From Rouxiella aceris (GTDB taxonomy: Bacteria > Pseudomonadota > Gammaproteobacteria > Enterobacterales > Enterobacteriaceae), in assembly GCF_012933545.1 (NCBI RefSeq), contig NZ_JAADJU010000003.1:62001-126000 (forward strand): a stretch of 64,000 nt of DNA, in the 5' to 3' direction. Made by a program: the position numbers and the translations under genes. Positions within the stretch are counted from its first letter, which is position 1. Each line of letters starts with the position of its first letter. Shown here piece after piece: positions 34,961-42,991 of this stretch. The notes beneath the pieces were generated by a model that saw only the letters and a program-made list of their open reading frames with translations, was not told the origin of the DNA and did no database searches.

Positions 34961-35941
34961 ATGCAAGACTATCAACGCTATCCGTTGGGGGATTTTCCGC
35001 TGCAAAGCGGCGGCGTTTTACAGCAGGGCGAACTGGCGTATACCACCTATGGCACACTCAATGCTGCGGCAGACAACGCCATTTTAATTCCCGGCTATTA
35101 CACCGGTACGCACCGCAGTTATCGTTCGCTGATCGCTCCCGGACGGGCGCTGGATCCCACGCACTACTTTATTGTGCTGACCAATCTGTTTGGCAATGGA
35201 CTGTCCAGCTCACCCAGTCATGCCGGGCCGCAGCAGGGGGCCGATTTCCCGACTATCAGTATTGCCGATAATGTTGACGCCCAGGCGCGACTGGCCGATG
35301 CATTGGGTGTGCAGTGTTTTGCGCTGGTTTCCGGCTGGTCGATGGGCGCGATGCAGGCCTGGCAATGGGCGGTAAGCTATCCGCAGCGGGTCAAGGCGCT
35401 ATTGCCGATTTGCGGCACTGCTCGCTGTTGGCCGCTGAATTTTGTCTTTCTGGAAGGGGTGAAAGCCGCGTTACACGCCGACCCGCTGTTTGCGGCCGGA
35501 CGTTATCGCACCGCACCATTGGCGGGTCTGGCGGCTTTTGGTCGCAACTATGCGGGTTGGGCTTATAGCGCCGAGTTTTTTCGTGATGCCCTCTATCGTA
35601 ATCTGGGTTTTGCTTCGCTGCAGGCGCTATTGCTGGCGTGGGAGCAGGATCATCAACAGTGGGATGCCAATGATTTATTGGCGATGCTGGCAACCTGGCA
35701 AAGCGGCGCGATTGATTTTACCGCCCTGGGCCAGATTAGCGCATCTACCCTGGTGATGCCGGGCAGTAGTGACAGCTATTTCACCGAACAGGAAGCCCGG
35801 CTGGAGTTTGAGCAACTGCGCTGCGAGCGGGCGCGGTGGCAGCCGTTGCAATCACCTTATGGTCACTGTGCCGGTGCGCCGGATCGCTTTGTGCAGGAGA
35901 CAGCCCAAATCGAGGCGGCCATCAGACAGCTGCTGGCCTGA
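34961..35941 (+). CDS. Alpha/beta hydrolase, homoserine acetyltransferase (MetX)-like
   Basis: Protein of 326 residues. The nucleophile elbow is GWSMGAMQAW (Ser in GxSxG). The Asp is probably in PGSSDSYFTEQEAR and the His in SPYGHCAGAPD near the C-terminus. MetX-type proteins usually have about 380 residues and the motif GGSxGG; this one is shorter and probably hydrolyses an ester or amide. It diverges from the TetR gene and converges with the cyclophilin-fold gene, so it belongs to the same regulon. Confidence 0.87.
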   Translation: MQDYQRYPLGDFPLQSGGVLQQGELAYTTYGTLNAAADNAILIPGYYTGTHRSYRSLIAPGRALDPTHYFIVLTNLFGNGLSSSPSHAGPQQGADFPTISIADNVDAQARLADALGVQCFALVSGWSMGAMQAWQWAVSYPQRVKALLPICGTARCWPLNFVFLEGVKAALHADPLFAAGRYRTAPLAGLAAFGRNYAGWAYSAEFFRDALYRNLGFASLQALLLAWEQDHQQWDANDLLAMLATWQSGAIDFTALGQISASTLVMPGSSDSYFTEQEARLEFEQLRCERARWQPLQSPYGHCAGAPDRFVQETAQIEAAIRQLLA

Positions 35942-35969
35942 TGGCCGGGGACTAAGCCCTGCCAGCGGC

Positions 35970-36395
35970 TTAGTCGATCACCGCCAGTTCGACGGTACGC
36001 CCCTGATCGAACCAGGTTTCCAGACCGGTGACCCGCAGCTGTAACTCACCGGAAATTACTTCACCAATATAAGAGATGGGCAGCGGCTCTTCGGCGGTAT
36101 CATCGCCATAGACCACGCAAAATTGCTGGCGTGGACTATAAAAACAGACCGAACCGGTGCAGTAGCCGTATTTTTCACGGCGCATTCTGCCCACTTCTTC
36201 GGTTTTATATTTGTTTTCCCAGGGGGCAACGATTGGCATGGTAAAGAACACCATATCGCCAATCAGTTTCCCGTGCTGTAACACGCTGGTCATTGGCAGT
36301 TTGGCCCGCAGCTCTTTGGCCAGATTGGGCACCTTGTCTTCCCAGACTTCAATCACACAGACAGCTTCCCCGGCGACAGACATTTGTAATTTCAT
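35970..36395 (-). CDS. Cyclophilin-fold protein, DUF3830/TM1367-like
   Basis: Protein of 141 residues from the ATG at 36395 (AGAGGAAA upstream). The beta-rich pattern resembles TM1367 and DUF3830 proteins: LAKELRAKLPMTSVLQHG, DMVFFTMPIVAPWENKY, VCFYSPRQQFCVVYGDD, ISYIGEVISG. The family has a cyclophilin-like barrel and no settled activity. It is the second gene of a two-gene operon; see the helical protein upstream. The related N-terminal half of cucumopine/mikimopine synthase (opine formation from histidine and 2-oxoglutarate) is a possible parallel. Confidence 0.75.
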   Translation of the reverse strand: MKLQMSVAGEAVCVIEVWEDKVPNLAKELRAKLPMTSVLQHGKLIGDMVFFTMPIVAPWENKYKTEEVGRMRREKYGYCTGSVCFYSPRQQFCVVYGDDTAEEPLPISYIGEVISGELQLRVTGLETWFDQGRTVELAVID

Positions 36396-36447
36396 GCTTT
36401 CCTCTGATTCGGTTAAAAGTGAGTAAGACGAAGTGGCCAAGCCCGGT

Positions 36448-36930
36448 CTAGGCCGGGGTTTTAACGCGGCGAAAGCCGTCGCCGAGGCCCCAGGGAAGAA
36501 TAAAATCTACCCACATATGCAGGCGGTTTGCCCACGACAGAGCCGCGTGGGATAAACGCGCCAGTTCAGCGAGGGTGGTACAGCGCTCGGCGGTGGCGAC
36601 GTATAAGTGCACCAATTTGGCCGCCTCCGGCAAACTGACAAAATCAAAAAAATCTGCCTTGTAGCCGATGATCTCTTTAATCAGCAACTGCAAGGTGGCG
36701 AGATCGGCCTGCGGGCTGTCTTCTGCCACGCGGATCAACCCCCAGAGCATTTCATCGGCCAGCGTGCGGGCTTCCCCTTCGGCAAAGATAATGGTGCTGA
36801 GATATTGGCCGCGCGAGCCGGTGCCACGCGGCACTATGCCATTGCCGAGATCGGCAATTTCAGCAGGCTGCGCAAACCAGATTTTTTCACGTTCCAGCTC
36901 GAAACGTGTGATCACTTCATCAACCGTCAT
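36448..36930 (-). CDS. Helical protein paired with the cyclophilin-fold protein
   Basis: Protein of 160 residues from the ATG at 36930, which has AGGAG upstream; the frame is open to 36984, inside the operator, so that longer start is unlikely. Not firmly recognised. It is predicted to be mostly helical after residue 50 (DLATLQLLIKEIIGYKADFF, VHLYVATAERCTTLAELAR). It ends with MWVDFILPWGLGDGFRR. A helical bundle beside a cyclophilin-like domain is the layout of cucumopine synthase, so these two genes may encode its two halves as separate chains. This is a tentative idea. Expression is probably from the sigma-54 promoter at 37006-37022. Confidence 0.7.
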   Translation of the reverse strand: MTVDEVITRFELEREKIWFAQPAEIADLGNGIVPRGTGSRGQYLSTIIFAEGEARTLADEMLWGLIRVAEDSPQADLATLQLLIKEIIGYKADFFDFVSLPEAAKLVHLYVATAERCTTLAELARLSHAALSWANRLHMWVDFILPWGLGDGFRRVKTPA

Positions 36931-36980
36931 AGTCTGTTCTCCTGATGTGAAACTTTCGTCATTAAAAGGATTTAAATAGT

Positions 36981-37008
36981 GCATTTAATTAATCAACTAA
37001 TTAAATGC
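36981..37008. promoter_or_regulatory. TTAATTAA-type operator, site 4
   Basis: Arms GCATTTAATTAA and CTAATTAAATGC are inverted repeats of 12 bases with one mismatch around a 4-base centre. The site covers the expected start point of the sigma-54 promoter next to it, so a bound repressor would block transcription of the two-gene operon. Confidence 0.7.
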
Positions 37009-37022
37009 AACAGTTGTGCCAA
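37006..37022 (-). promoter_or_regulatory. Sigma-54 promoter of the cyclophilin-fold operon
   Basis: On the minus strand TTGGCACAACTGTTGCA matches YTGGCACGRNNNTTGCW at all but one defined position with correct GG-GC spacing. It overlaps operator site 4 by three bases. A GTGCA-AAAA-TGCAC palindrome about 100 bases upstream (37114-37127) might be an activator site. Confidence 0.75.
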
Positions 37023-37247
37023 TTGCCGGTTGATATTTAATCAATAAAAATCAATATGATGAAAATTCACCCAGCCCAGGGATCCTCAGTTAAGGGCCTG
37101 TCGGGCCATAACAGTGCAAAAATGCACCAATTCAAAGCCACAAGATGTCGAACAAATCAGGGAGATAGCGGGAAGGAAAGGGACGCTATGCAGCGATGAG
37201 GATTGCGATATACTGATTTTTTTGACCAGGATCCAGGTGGCGCGTCT

Positions 37248-38030
37248 ATGCTCTCTTATAAATGGCTAATGCTCGGTTTTGTCTGCGTATTGCTGTTGTC
37301 CTTTGGCTACAGTTATGCCCGCACCACGCAGAACCGAGACAAAAACAGTGATCAAAGCTGGATGACCGCCCGGCGCGATTCCGCCGGTATTGCCCCGGAT
37401 CCGCGGCAACTGAAAGATACCGCCATCGTTGAAATCTATACCGCCCCCACCTATGGCTGGCGAGGCATGGTGGCCGTACATCCGTGGATCATCTTTAAAC
37501 GGGCAGGAGAGACGGAATATACCCGCTATGATGTGATCAGCTGGGGCAGTGATGATGTGGTACGCCGTAATTCGACGGTCCCTGATGGTTACTGGTTTGG
37601 CTCGCGGCCCAAATTGCTGGTGGATCACCGTGGTACTGCCGCCGAAGCGATGATCCCGCAGATTGAAGCGGCCATTAAAAGTTATCCTTATCCGCACACC
37701 TACCACGCCTGGCCTGGTCCCAACAGCAATACCTTTATGGCGCATATTGGCCGCGAAGTGCCGCAACTGGGGCTGGATCTCCCGGCCAATGCTATCGGCA
37801 AAGATTATCGTTCCCTGCTCAATCCTGTCGGTTTGCCACCTTCCGGTCGCGGTCTGCAAGTCTCGTTGCTTGGGGTATTGGCGGTGACGCTGGGGGTAGA
37901 AGAGGGGATCGAGGTCAATGTATTGGGATTAAATCTGGGGGTTGATATTAAATCTCCGGCGCTGCGTCTTCCCTTTATCGGACGTTTGGGTCCTGACCCA
38001 GTGGTCAAGGCGGAAGCAAGCGGGAGCTAG
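37248..38030 (+). CDS. DUF3750 membrane-anchored protein
   Basis: Protein of 260 residues from the ATG at 37248 (AGGTGG upstream). One N-terminal membrane segment or signal anchor (MLGFVCVLLLSFGYSY), then a periplasmic domain with IVEIYTAPTYGWRGMVAVHP, YDVISWGSDD and PHTYHAWPGPNSNTF. These are the features of DUF3750, a family of unknown function found in proteobacteria. It is a single gene that converges with the GGDEF-EAL gene. Confidence 0.8.
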   Translation: MLSYKWLMLGFVCVLLLSFGYSYARTTQNRDKNSDQSWMTARRDSAGIAPDPRQLKDTAIVEIYTAPTYGWRGMVAVHPWIIFKRAGETEYTRYDVISWGSDDVVRRNSTVPDGYWFGSRPKLLVDHRGTAAEAMIPQIEAAIKSYPYPHTYHAWPGPNSNTFMAHIGREVPQLGLDLPANAIGKDYRSLLNPVGLPPSGRGLQVSLLGVLAVTLGVEEGIEVNVLGLNLGVDIKSPALRLPFIGRLGPDPVVKAEASGS

Positions 38031-38045
38031 ACGGCAGGAATTAAA

Positions 38046-38070
38046 CGCGCAGCCTGGAACAGACTGCGCG
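38046..38070. terminator. Hairpin between convergent genes
   Basis: CGCGCAG pairs with CTGCGCG around an 11-base loop, between the DUF3750 and GGDEF-EAL genes. It is short and without a T-run, so it may be a bidirectional terminator. Confidence 0.5.
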
Positions 38071-38083
38071 GCGAGGATAACCG

Positions 38084-40174
38084 TCAGGCGACGGCGTTGT
38101 TAATCAATCTTGACTCGGAAGGTTGCGGACGACCAAACAGATAGCCCTGGAACAGCGAACAGCCTTCCTCTTTCAGGCGCTGGAACTGTTCATCGGTTTC
38201 CACCCCTTCGGCAGTGGTTTCAATATCCAGGCTGCGGCTCATGCCGGTGATCGCCCGAATAATCGCCAGTGCTTCGCGACTGTCGTGCATATCATTGATA
38301 AAGGATTTATCAATCTTGATTTTATCGAACGGGAAGGAGCGCAGATAACTCAGTGACGAGTAGCCGGTACCAAAGTCATCGAGAGCAATGCGGATCCCCA
38401 GTTTTTTCAGCCGTTGCAGGGTATTGATATTACCGAGGGAATCATCGAGCAATACCGATTCGGTAATTTCCACTTCCAGACGATGCGGTGCCAGACCGGA
38501 TTCGGCCAACGCCGACTCTACCACCGAATAGAGCGCACTGTTTTTAAACTGGATCGGTGAAAGATTGACCGCCACCATCTGATCGCCAGGCCAACTGGCG
38601 GCTTCACGGCAGGCTTCATGCAGCGCATAAGAGCCAAGGCTGTGGATCAGACCGGTTTCTTCGGCAATGGGGATAAAGTCCATCGGCATTATCAGGCCAT
38701 TTAGCGGATGCTGCCAACGCATCAGCGCTTCATAACCCATAATCTCGGTACCCAGGCCATTGGTGATCGGTTGGTAATAAAGGCGCAATTGGCGTTCGGT
38801 AATGGCATCGCGCAGATCCATTTCGATGACCCGTCGTTTACGGGCGGTATCGTCCATTTCCAGGCGGAAGTTCTCAAAACGGTTGCGACCATTGCGCTTG
38901 GCTTCGTACAACGCCATATCGGCGCAGCGCAGCAAATGCTCCGGTGTACCGTGCTCGTCGTCCGCCAGGGCAATACCAATGCTGAGCCCCACCGACAGGG
39001 TGTGGCCTTCGACATCGATCGCCGGGCGCACCGCTTCGATCAGCCTTTGGGCCACAATCTCTGCCTCGACGCTATGATGTAAATCCGGTAACACAATGGC
39101 GAATTCATCACCGCCGAGGCGTGCCAGGGTATCCTGTTCACGCAATACAAAGCGTAACCGTTTGGCAATACCGCGCAGCAGTTCATCGCCAATCTGATGG
39201 CCAAGGGCATCGTTGACGTTTTTGAAATTATCGAGGTCAAGGCACAGTGTGGCGGTCAGACGTGAGGAGTAGCGGGCGGCCTGCAAGGCTTCGCTTAGCC
39301 GCTGGCTGAACAGAATACGATTTGGCAGGCTGGTGAGATTGTCATGATGCGCCATATGATGAATACGGGCATGGGCCAGATGCTGGTCGGTGACATCATT
39401 GGCAATCAAGAGCACATAGTTACTGCGGGCATCACTGCCGGGAATAATCGAGGCGCTGGTATTGAGGGTTTTTTCACTGCCGTCTGCCAGTTTGATCTGG
39501 ATCTCGCAGCGATGCACCCCTTCAGAACGCAGCGCGTCATCCGACAGTTTATTAAAATATTCGCTAAGCTCCGGCGACATGCATTCTTGCGGTTTTTTGC
39601 CGAGCATCGACTCGCTACGAGTGCCGAGCAGCATTTCGGCTCGACGATTAACCAGCAAGATTTCCCGCGACACGGCGTCTTCAACCACTACGCAAGAGGG
39701 GATATTGGCAATCACTGTATCGAGGAATTTTGACAGGGAGGACATTTTCTCGCCGTTATCTTCGGCCAGCTCTTTGGCGGTGAGCAACTGCTGTTCATAT
39801 TCCCGGCGTTCGGTAATATCGCGGGTGATTTTGGCAAAACCGACCACTTCGCCGTGATCGTCGTGCAGGATATGGATCACCACATGTGACCAGAAGGCCG
39901 AACCGTCTTTACGGTAGCGCCAGCCCTGATCTTCAAAACGGCCATTGCGGCGTGCGGCAGCGAGGTTGTGTTCCGGCAGATTGCGCAGCCGATCGGCTTC
40001 GCTATAAAAACAGGAAAAGTGCTTACCGACAATTTCATGGCGCTCGTAGCCTTTGGTTCGGCGAGCACCGTTATTCCAGTTTGCCACTATACCTTCTGGT
40101 GTCAGCATATAGATGGCATAGTCAGCTACACCTTGTACCAACAAGCGGTACATTACATCGGGATCTTCGTTCAT
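38084..40174 (-). CDS. PAS-PAS-GGDEF-EAL cyclic-di-GMP signalling protein
   Basis: About 696 residues from the ATG at 40174; a TTG at 40234 would add 20. Two PAS domains come first, the first with the pattern NWNNGARRTKGYERHEIVGK. The cyclase domain has the intact motif RLGGDEFAIVL. The phosphodiesterase domain has YEALMRWQHP, DDFGTGYSSLSYLRSFPFD and AEGVETDEQ, so it too appears active. There are no membrane segments, so it senses a cytoplasmic signal such as redox state or a ligand. It is transcribed alone. Confidence 0.93.
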   Translation of the reverse strand: MNEDPDVMYRLLVQGVADYAIYMLTPEGIVANWNNGARRTKGYERHEIVGKHFSCFYSEADRLRNLPEHNLAAARRNGRFEDQGWRYRKDGSAFWSHVVIHILHDDHGEVVGFAKITRDITERREYEQQLLTAKELAEDNGEKMSSLSKFLDTVIANIPSCVVVEDAVSREILLVNRRAEMLLGTRSESMLGKKPQECMSPELSEYFNKLSDDALRSEGVHRCEIQIKLADGSEKTLNTSASIIPGSDARSNYVLLIANDVTDQHLAHARIHHMAHHDNLTSLPNRILFSQRLSEALQAARYSSRLTATLCLDLDNFKNVNDALGHQIGDELLRGIAKRLRFVLREQDTLARLGGDEFAIVLPDLHHSVEAEIVAQRLIEAVRPAIDVEGHTLSVGLSIGIALADDEHGTPEHLLRCADMALYEAKRNGRNRFENFRLEMDDTARKRRVIEMDLRDAITERQLRLYYQPITNGLGTEIMGYEALMRWQHPLNGLIMPMDFIPIAEETGLIHSLGSYALHEACREAASWPGDQMVAVNLSPIQFKNSALYSVVESALAESGLAPHRLEVEITESVLLDDSLGNINTLQRLKKLGIRIALDDFGTGYSSLSYLRSFPFDKIKIDKSFINDMHDSREALAIIRAITGMSRSLDIETTAEGVETDEQFQRLKEEGCSLFQGYLFGRPQPSESRLINNAVA

Positions 40175-40542
40175 CTCTGTGTCTGCCTGAGGGCCACCAC
40201 ACAAGGCTCCGCCTTGATTGAGGTTCGGCTGCAATATACGCTGATTCCAAACGCATTATAAAATTCCACACCCATGGTACTTGATGCCGTTACCCTGCTT
40301 TTTGACCCGAATCATCGACTGTCGATCGGTACGGTATCGCTTACCAGCAAGCGGTAACTGAGCTCAATCAGGTATAGATGCTATCGCGATAGCACGAAGT
40401 TTTGGTCTGATATCGGTCTAGGTGCCGATAAAACGCTATTTTTCAATGCGTCAGAATCCGAAAATAGTAATAACTCAATTTTTGCTAGCTGTATATACGA
40501 TCACAGATATTTGTTATCGGCACTGATCAAAAAATATGCAAT
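40175..40542. other. Intergenic region upstream of the GGDEF-EAL gene
   Basis: About 370 bases without a gene. It includes the promoter side of the GGDEF-EAL gene and a perfect 14-base palindrome GCTATCGCGATAGC at 40380-40393, which could be an operator. Nothing else was recognised. Confidence 0.5.
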
Positions 40543-40562
40543 AAAAAACCGCCTTACGGCGG
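40543..40562 (-). terminator. Rho-independent terminator of the polyol operon
   Basis: Read on the minus strand, CCGCC-GTAA-GGCGG is followed directly by TTTTTT. It lies 57 bases after the kinase stop codon and ends the seven-gene operon. Confidence 0.88.
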
Positions 40563-40619
40563 CTCTAATTCAATCTGGACGCCACATTAGCGCAGCTTAT
40601 GATTAGCGAGGGACAGATC

Positions 40620-42116
40620 TTACTCTTCTTCTTTAGCTAGCCAAACTTCTGCCATCAGCAATTCCAGCTTCTTGAACAGTCGGTAACGAGGCTGGTGAAA
40701 GCGTTGCGCTACGGCATCGGGCCGGTAAGGTTGCGCGGTGACGGTAACTGCCTGAGCTACCCCGGCGGAGAGGTCGCGCCAAAATCCTACGCCCACCCCG
40801 GCACAAATCGCCGCACCTAAGGCTCCGGTCTCTTTACACTGAGTGACGTGGATCGGTATCCCTAATACATCGGCAAACATCTGCGGCCAGATAGCGCTGC
40901 GCGCCGCACCGCCGGACAGGGTAGCTTGTTCAAACGGGATCCCGGCGGCACGTAATCGGTCGATATGCGCACGATGAGCAAAGGTCACCCCTTCAAACAG
41001 CGCATAGAGCATATCGGCCCGGGTGTGCCAACCGGCCAGCCCGTAAAATCCCGCCTTGGCTGGTCCGGCTTTGCGCCCGGAATAGAGATAAGGGTGATAC
41101 AGCGGCAACTGGTCATTGGGGGTGACGCTGGCGACGCGCTCACTGCTGCGTATGGCACCCTGACCGCCGCGGCCATCGTCAAATTCACGTAGAAACCAGT
41201 CCAGATTCGCCGCCGAGGTGGCACTGGCCTCAATGGCCATATAACGGTCAGCATCAATAATCGAGTTCATAAAGACCGGGCGCAGATAATGCGGTCGCGA
41301 GACCACCACCTGATTAATGCTCCAGGTGCCGGCGACAATCGACGCTTCGCCGGGCTGCACCACCCCGGAACCAATGGCGCAGGCCACGACGTCAAAAATG
41401 CCCGCCACCACCGGCGTCCCGGCGGTGAGTCCGGTAAGGGCGGCGGCCGATGCGGTGACTTCGCCGACGATATCGCAGGATCCGCGCAGTGGTGGCAGCA
41501 GCGAGAGCGCCTCTGCAATGTCATACCAGGCCATAAGCTCGGGATCATAGTCGCGGCTGCCGTAATAGAGCAGCCCGGCACCGGCGGCGTCGGAATAATC
41601 GCCGCTTAGTGAACCGCTCAGAAAATGGGCGATCACATCTTTGGCAAACAACACATGGCCGATGCGCGCGTAGGTCTCTGGTTGCTGCTGTTTAAGCCAG
41701 CGCAGCAATACCGGGGTGGCTGCCGCCCAGGGCTGTTGCAGTGACCGTTGGTAAATCGGCGCATCGCGGCCCGCTTGTCGCAACTGGTCCACGCATTGGC
41801 TACCACGCTGATCAATGGACTGGATGCCGAGCAACGGCTGTTGCTGTTTATCCAACGCGTACAGGCCGTTGCCATGACCCGCAGCCCCTATGGCAATCAC
41901 CTGTATCCCCTGGTCTGCCACCTGATCCAGACATCGACGTACGGCCTGGGTAACCCCCTGATAAATATCTTTAATTGGGCGTTCGGCAAACCCTGGTTGC
42001 GGCTGCCGGGTCTGGCCTGCGCATTCCGCTACCGAGACTACCGTACCTTGCAAATCAAACAGCACCGCCTTGATCATGGTATTTCCGGCGTCAATTCCTA
42101 ACAGACATTGGCTCAT
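40620..42116 (-). CDS. FGGY-family carbohydrate/polyol kinase (LyxK/EryA-like)
   Basis: Protein of 498 residues from the ATG at 42116 (GGAGG upstream). The ATPase fold is clear: LLGIDAGNTMIKAVLFDLQG at the N-terminus, GIFDVVACAIGSGVV in the middle, and TLSGGAARSAIWPQMFADVL and KETGALGAAICAGVG near the end. It is close in pattern to L-xylulose kinase LyxK and erythritol kinase EryA. With a GlpD-like dehydrogenase in the operon it probably phosphorylates a polyol in the first step. The substrate is not determined. Confidence 0.9.
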   Translation of the reverse strand: MSQCLLGIDAGNTMIKAVLFDLQGTVVSVAECAGQTRQPQPGFAERPIKDIYQGVTQAVRRCLDQVADQGIQVIAIGAAGHGNGLYALDKQQQPLLGIQSIDQRGSQCVDQLRQAGRDAPIYQRSLQQPWAAATPVLLRWLKQQQPETYARIGHVLFAKDVIAHFLSGSLSGDYSDAAGAGLLYYGSRDYDPELMAWYDIAEALSLLPPLRGSCDIVGEVTASAAALTGLTAGTPVVAGIFDVVACAIGSGVVQPGEASIVAGTWSINQVVVSRPHYLRPVFMNSIIDADRYMAIEASATSAANLDWFLREFDDGRGGQGAIRSSERVASVTPNDQLPLYHPYLYSGRKAGPAKAGFYGLAGWHTRADMLYALFEGVTFAHRAHIDRLRAAGIPFEQATLSGGAARSAIWPQMFADVLGIPIHVTQCKETGALGAAICAGVGVGFWRDLSAGVAQAVTVTAQPYRPDAVAQRFHQPRYRLFKKLELLMAEVWLAKEEE

Positions 42117-42151
42117 CAAGCCTCCTGCGCAGATCCTGCCGTGGTTGCCGA

Positions 42152-42991
42152 TTAATATTGCTGGTAAATCGCCAGCGCTTCACTACCGCTGGCACCCTGA
42201 TGAATAATGGCCATCAAGGCTTTAACCACCTGAGAAGGATTGCTGTGTTGATAGACATTCCGGCCATATACCATGCCTGAGGCACCCTGCGCCATCAGCG
42301 CCGCAGTTTTGTCCAGCACCGTGGCCAGTTCACCTTTGCCGCCACCGCGCACCAGCGTCGGACAGCGGGCGGCTTCCACCACGCGGTGAAAATCTTCAAT
42401 ATTATCGGTAGGGTCGGCTTTGATAATATCGGCCCCCAGTTCACGGGCCAGGCGCACCAGCGGCACAATTTTGCTGACATCCCCCAGCGAGCCATAAGCC
42501 GCGCCCTGACCAGCCGGGGCCATCACCAGCGGCTCAATCATTAACGGCATACCGTACTGTTCACAGGCGTGGCGCAGACGACCGATATTCTCCACACACT
42601 GGCGGAAAATAGCCGGTTCATCGGGGATCATATAGAGATTGACGACCACTGCGGCGGCGTCCATTTGCAGGGCCGCGAGGATCGGCTGTTCCGGGTTGTG
42701 CAGTACCGCCCACATTTCACGGTGGCGGGCAGCGTTATAGGCATTGCCAACATCGGTGCGCATCACCAGCGCCGGTTTTTTGGCCGAATATTGTTGCAGC
42801 AGATCCGCTTGACCATAGTTGACCTGAATGGCGTCCGGCTGCGCGGCGATCAGGCTGTTCATCACACTGCCGATATCTTCCAGGCCAATCAGAAAATCTG
42901 GCTCGTTAGCGATGCCATGATCGATGGCAACATCCAGGCACTTGCCATGATTAAACAATCGATTAAGTCTGACTTTAGGCGTTGCTGACAT
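42152..42991 (-). CDS. Class I aldolase, LsrF/FbaB family
   Basis: Protein of 279 residues. DVAIDHGIANEP near the start, a probable Schiff-base Lys in LGADIIKADPTDN, and the phosphate-binding loops TLVRGGGKGE and GASGMVYGRNVYQ are typical. LsrF handles phosphorylated autoinducer-2; FbaB cleaves fructose-bisphosphate. Here it would cleave the ketose phosphate made by the kinase and dehydrogenase. The gene overlaps the dehydrogenase gene by 17 bases. Confidence 0.88.
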   Translation of the reverse strand: MSATPKVRLNRLFNHGKCLDVAIDHGIANEPDFLIGLEDIGSVMNSLIAAQPDAIQVNYGQADLLQQYSAKKPALVMRTDVGNAYNAARHREMWAVLHNPEQPILAALQMDAAAVVVNLYMIPDEPAIFRQCVENIGRLRHACEQYGMPLMIEPLVMAPAGQGAAYGSLGDVSKIVPLVRLARELGADIIKADPTDNIEDFHRVVEAARCPTLVRGGGKGELATVLDKTAALMAQGASGMVYGRNVYQHSNPSQVVKALMAIIHQGASGSEALAIYQQY

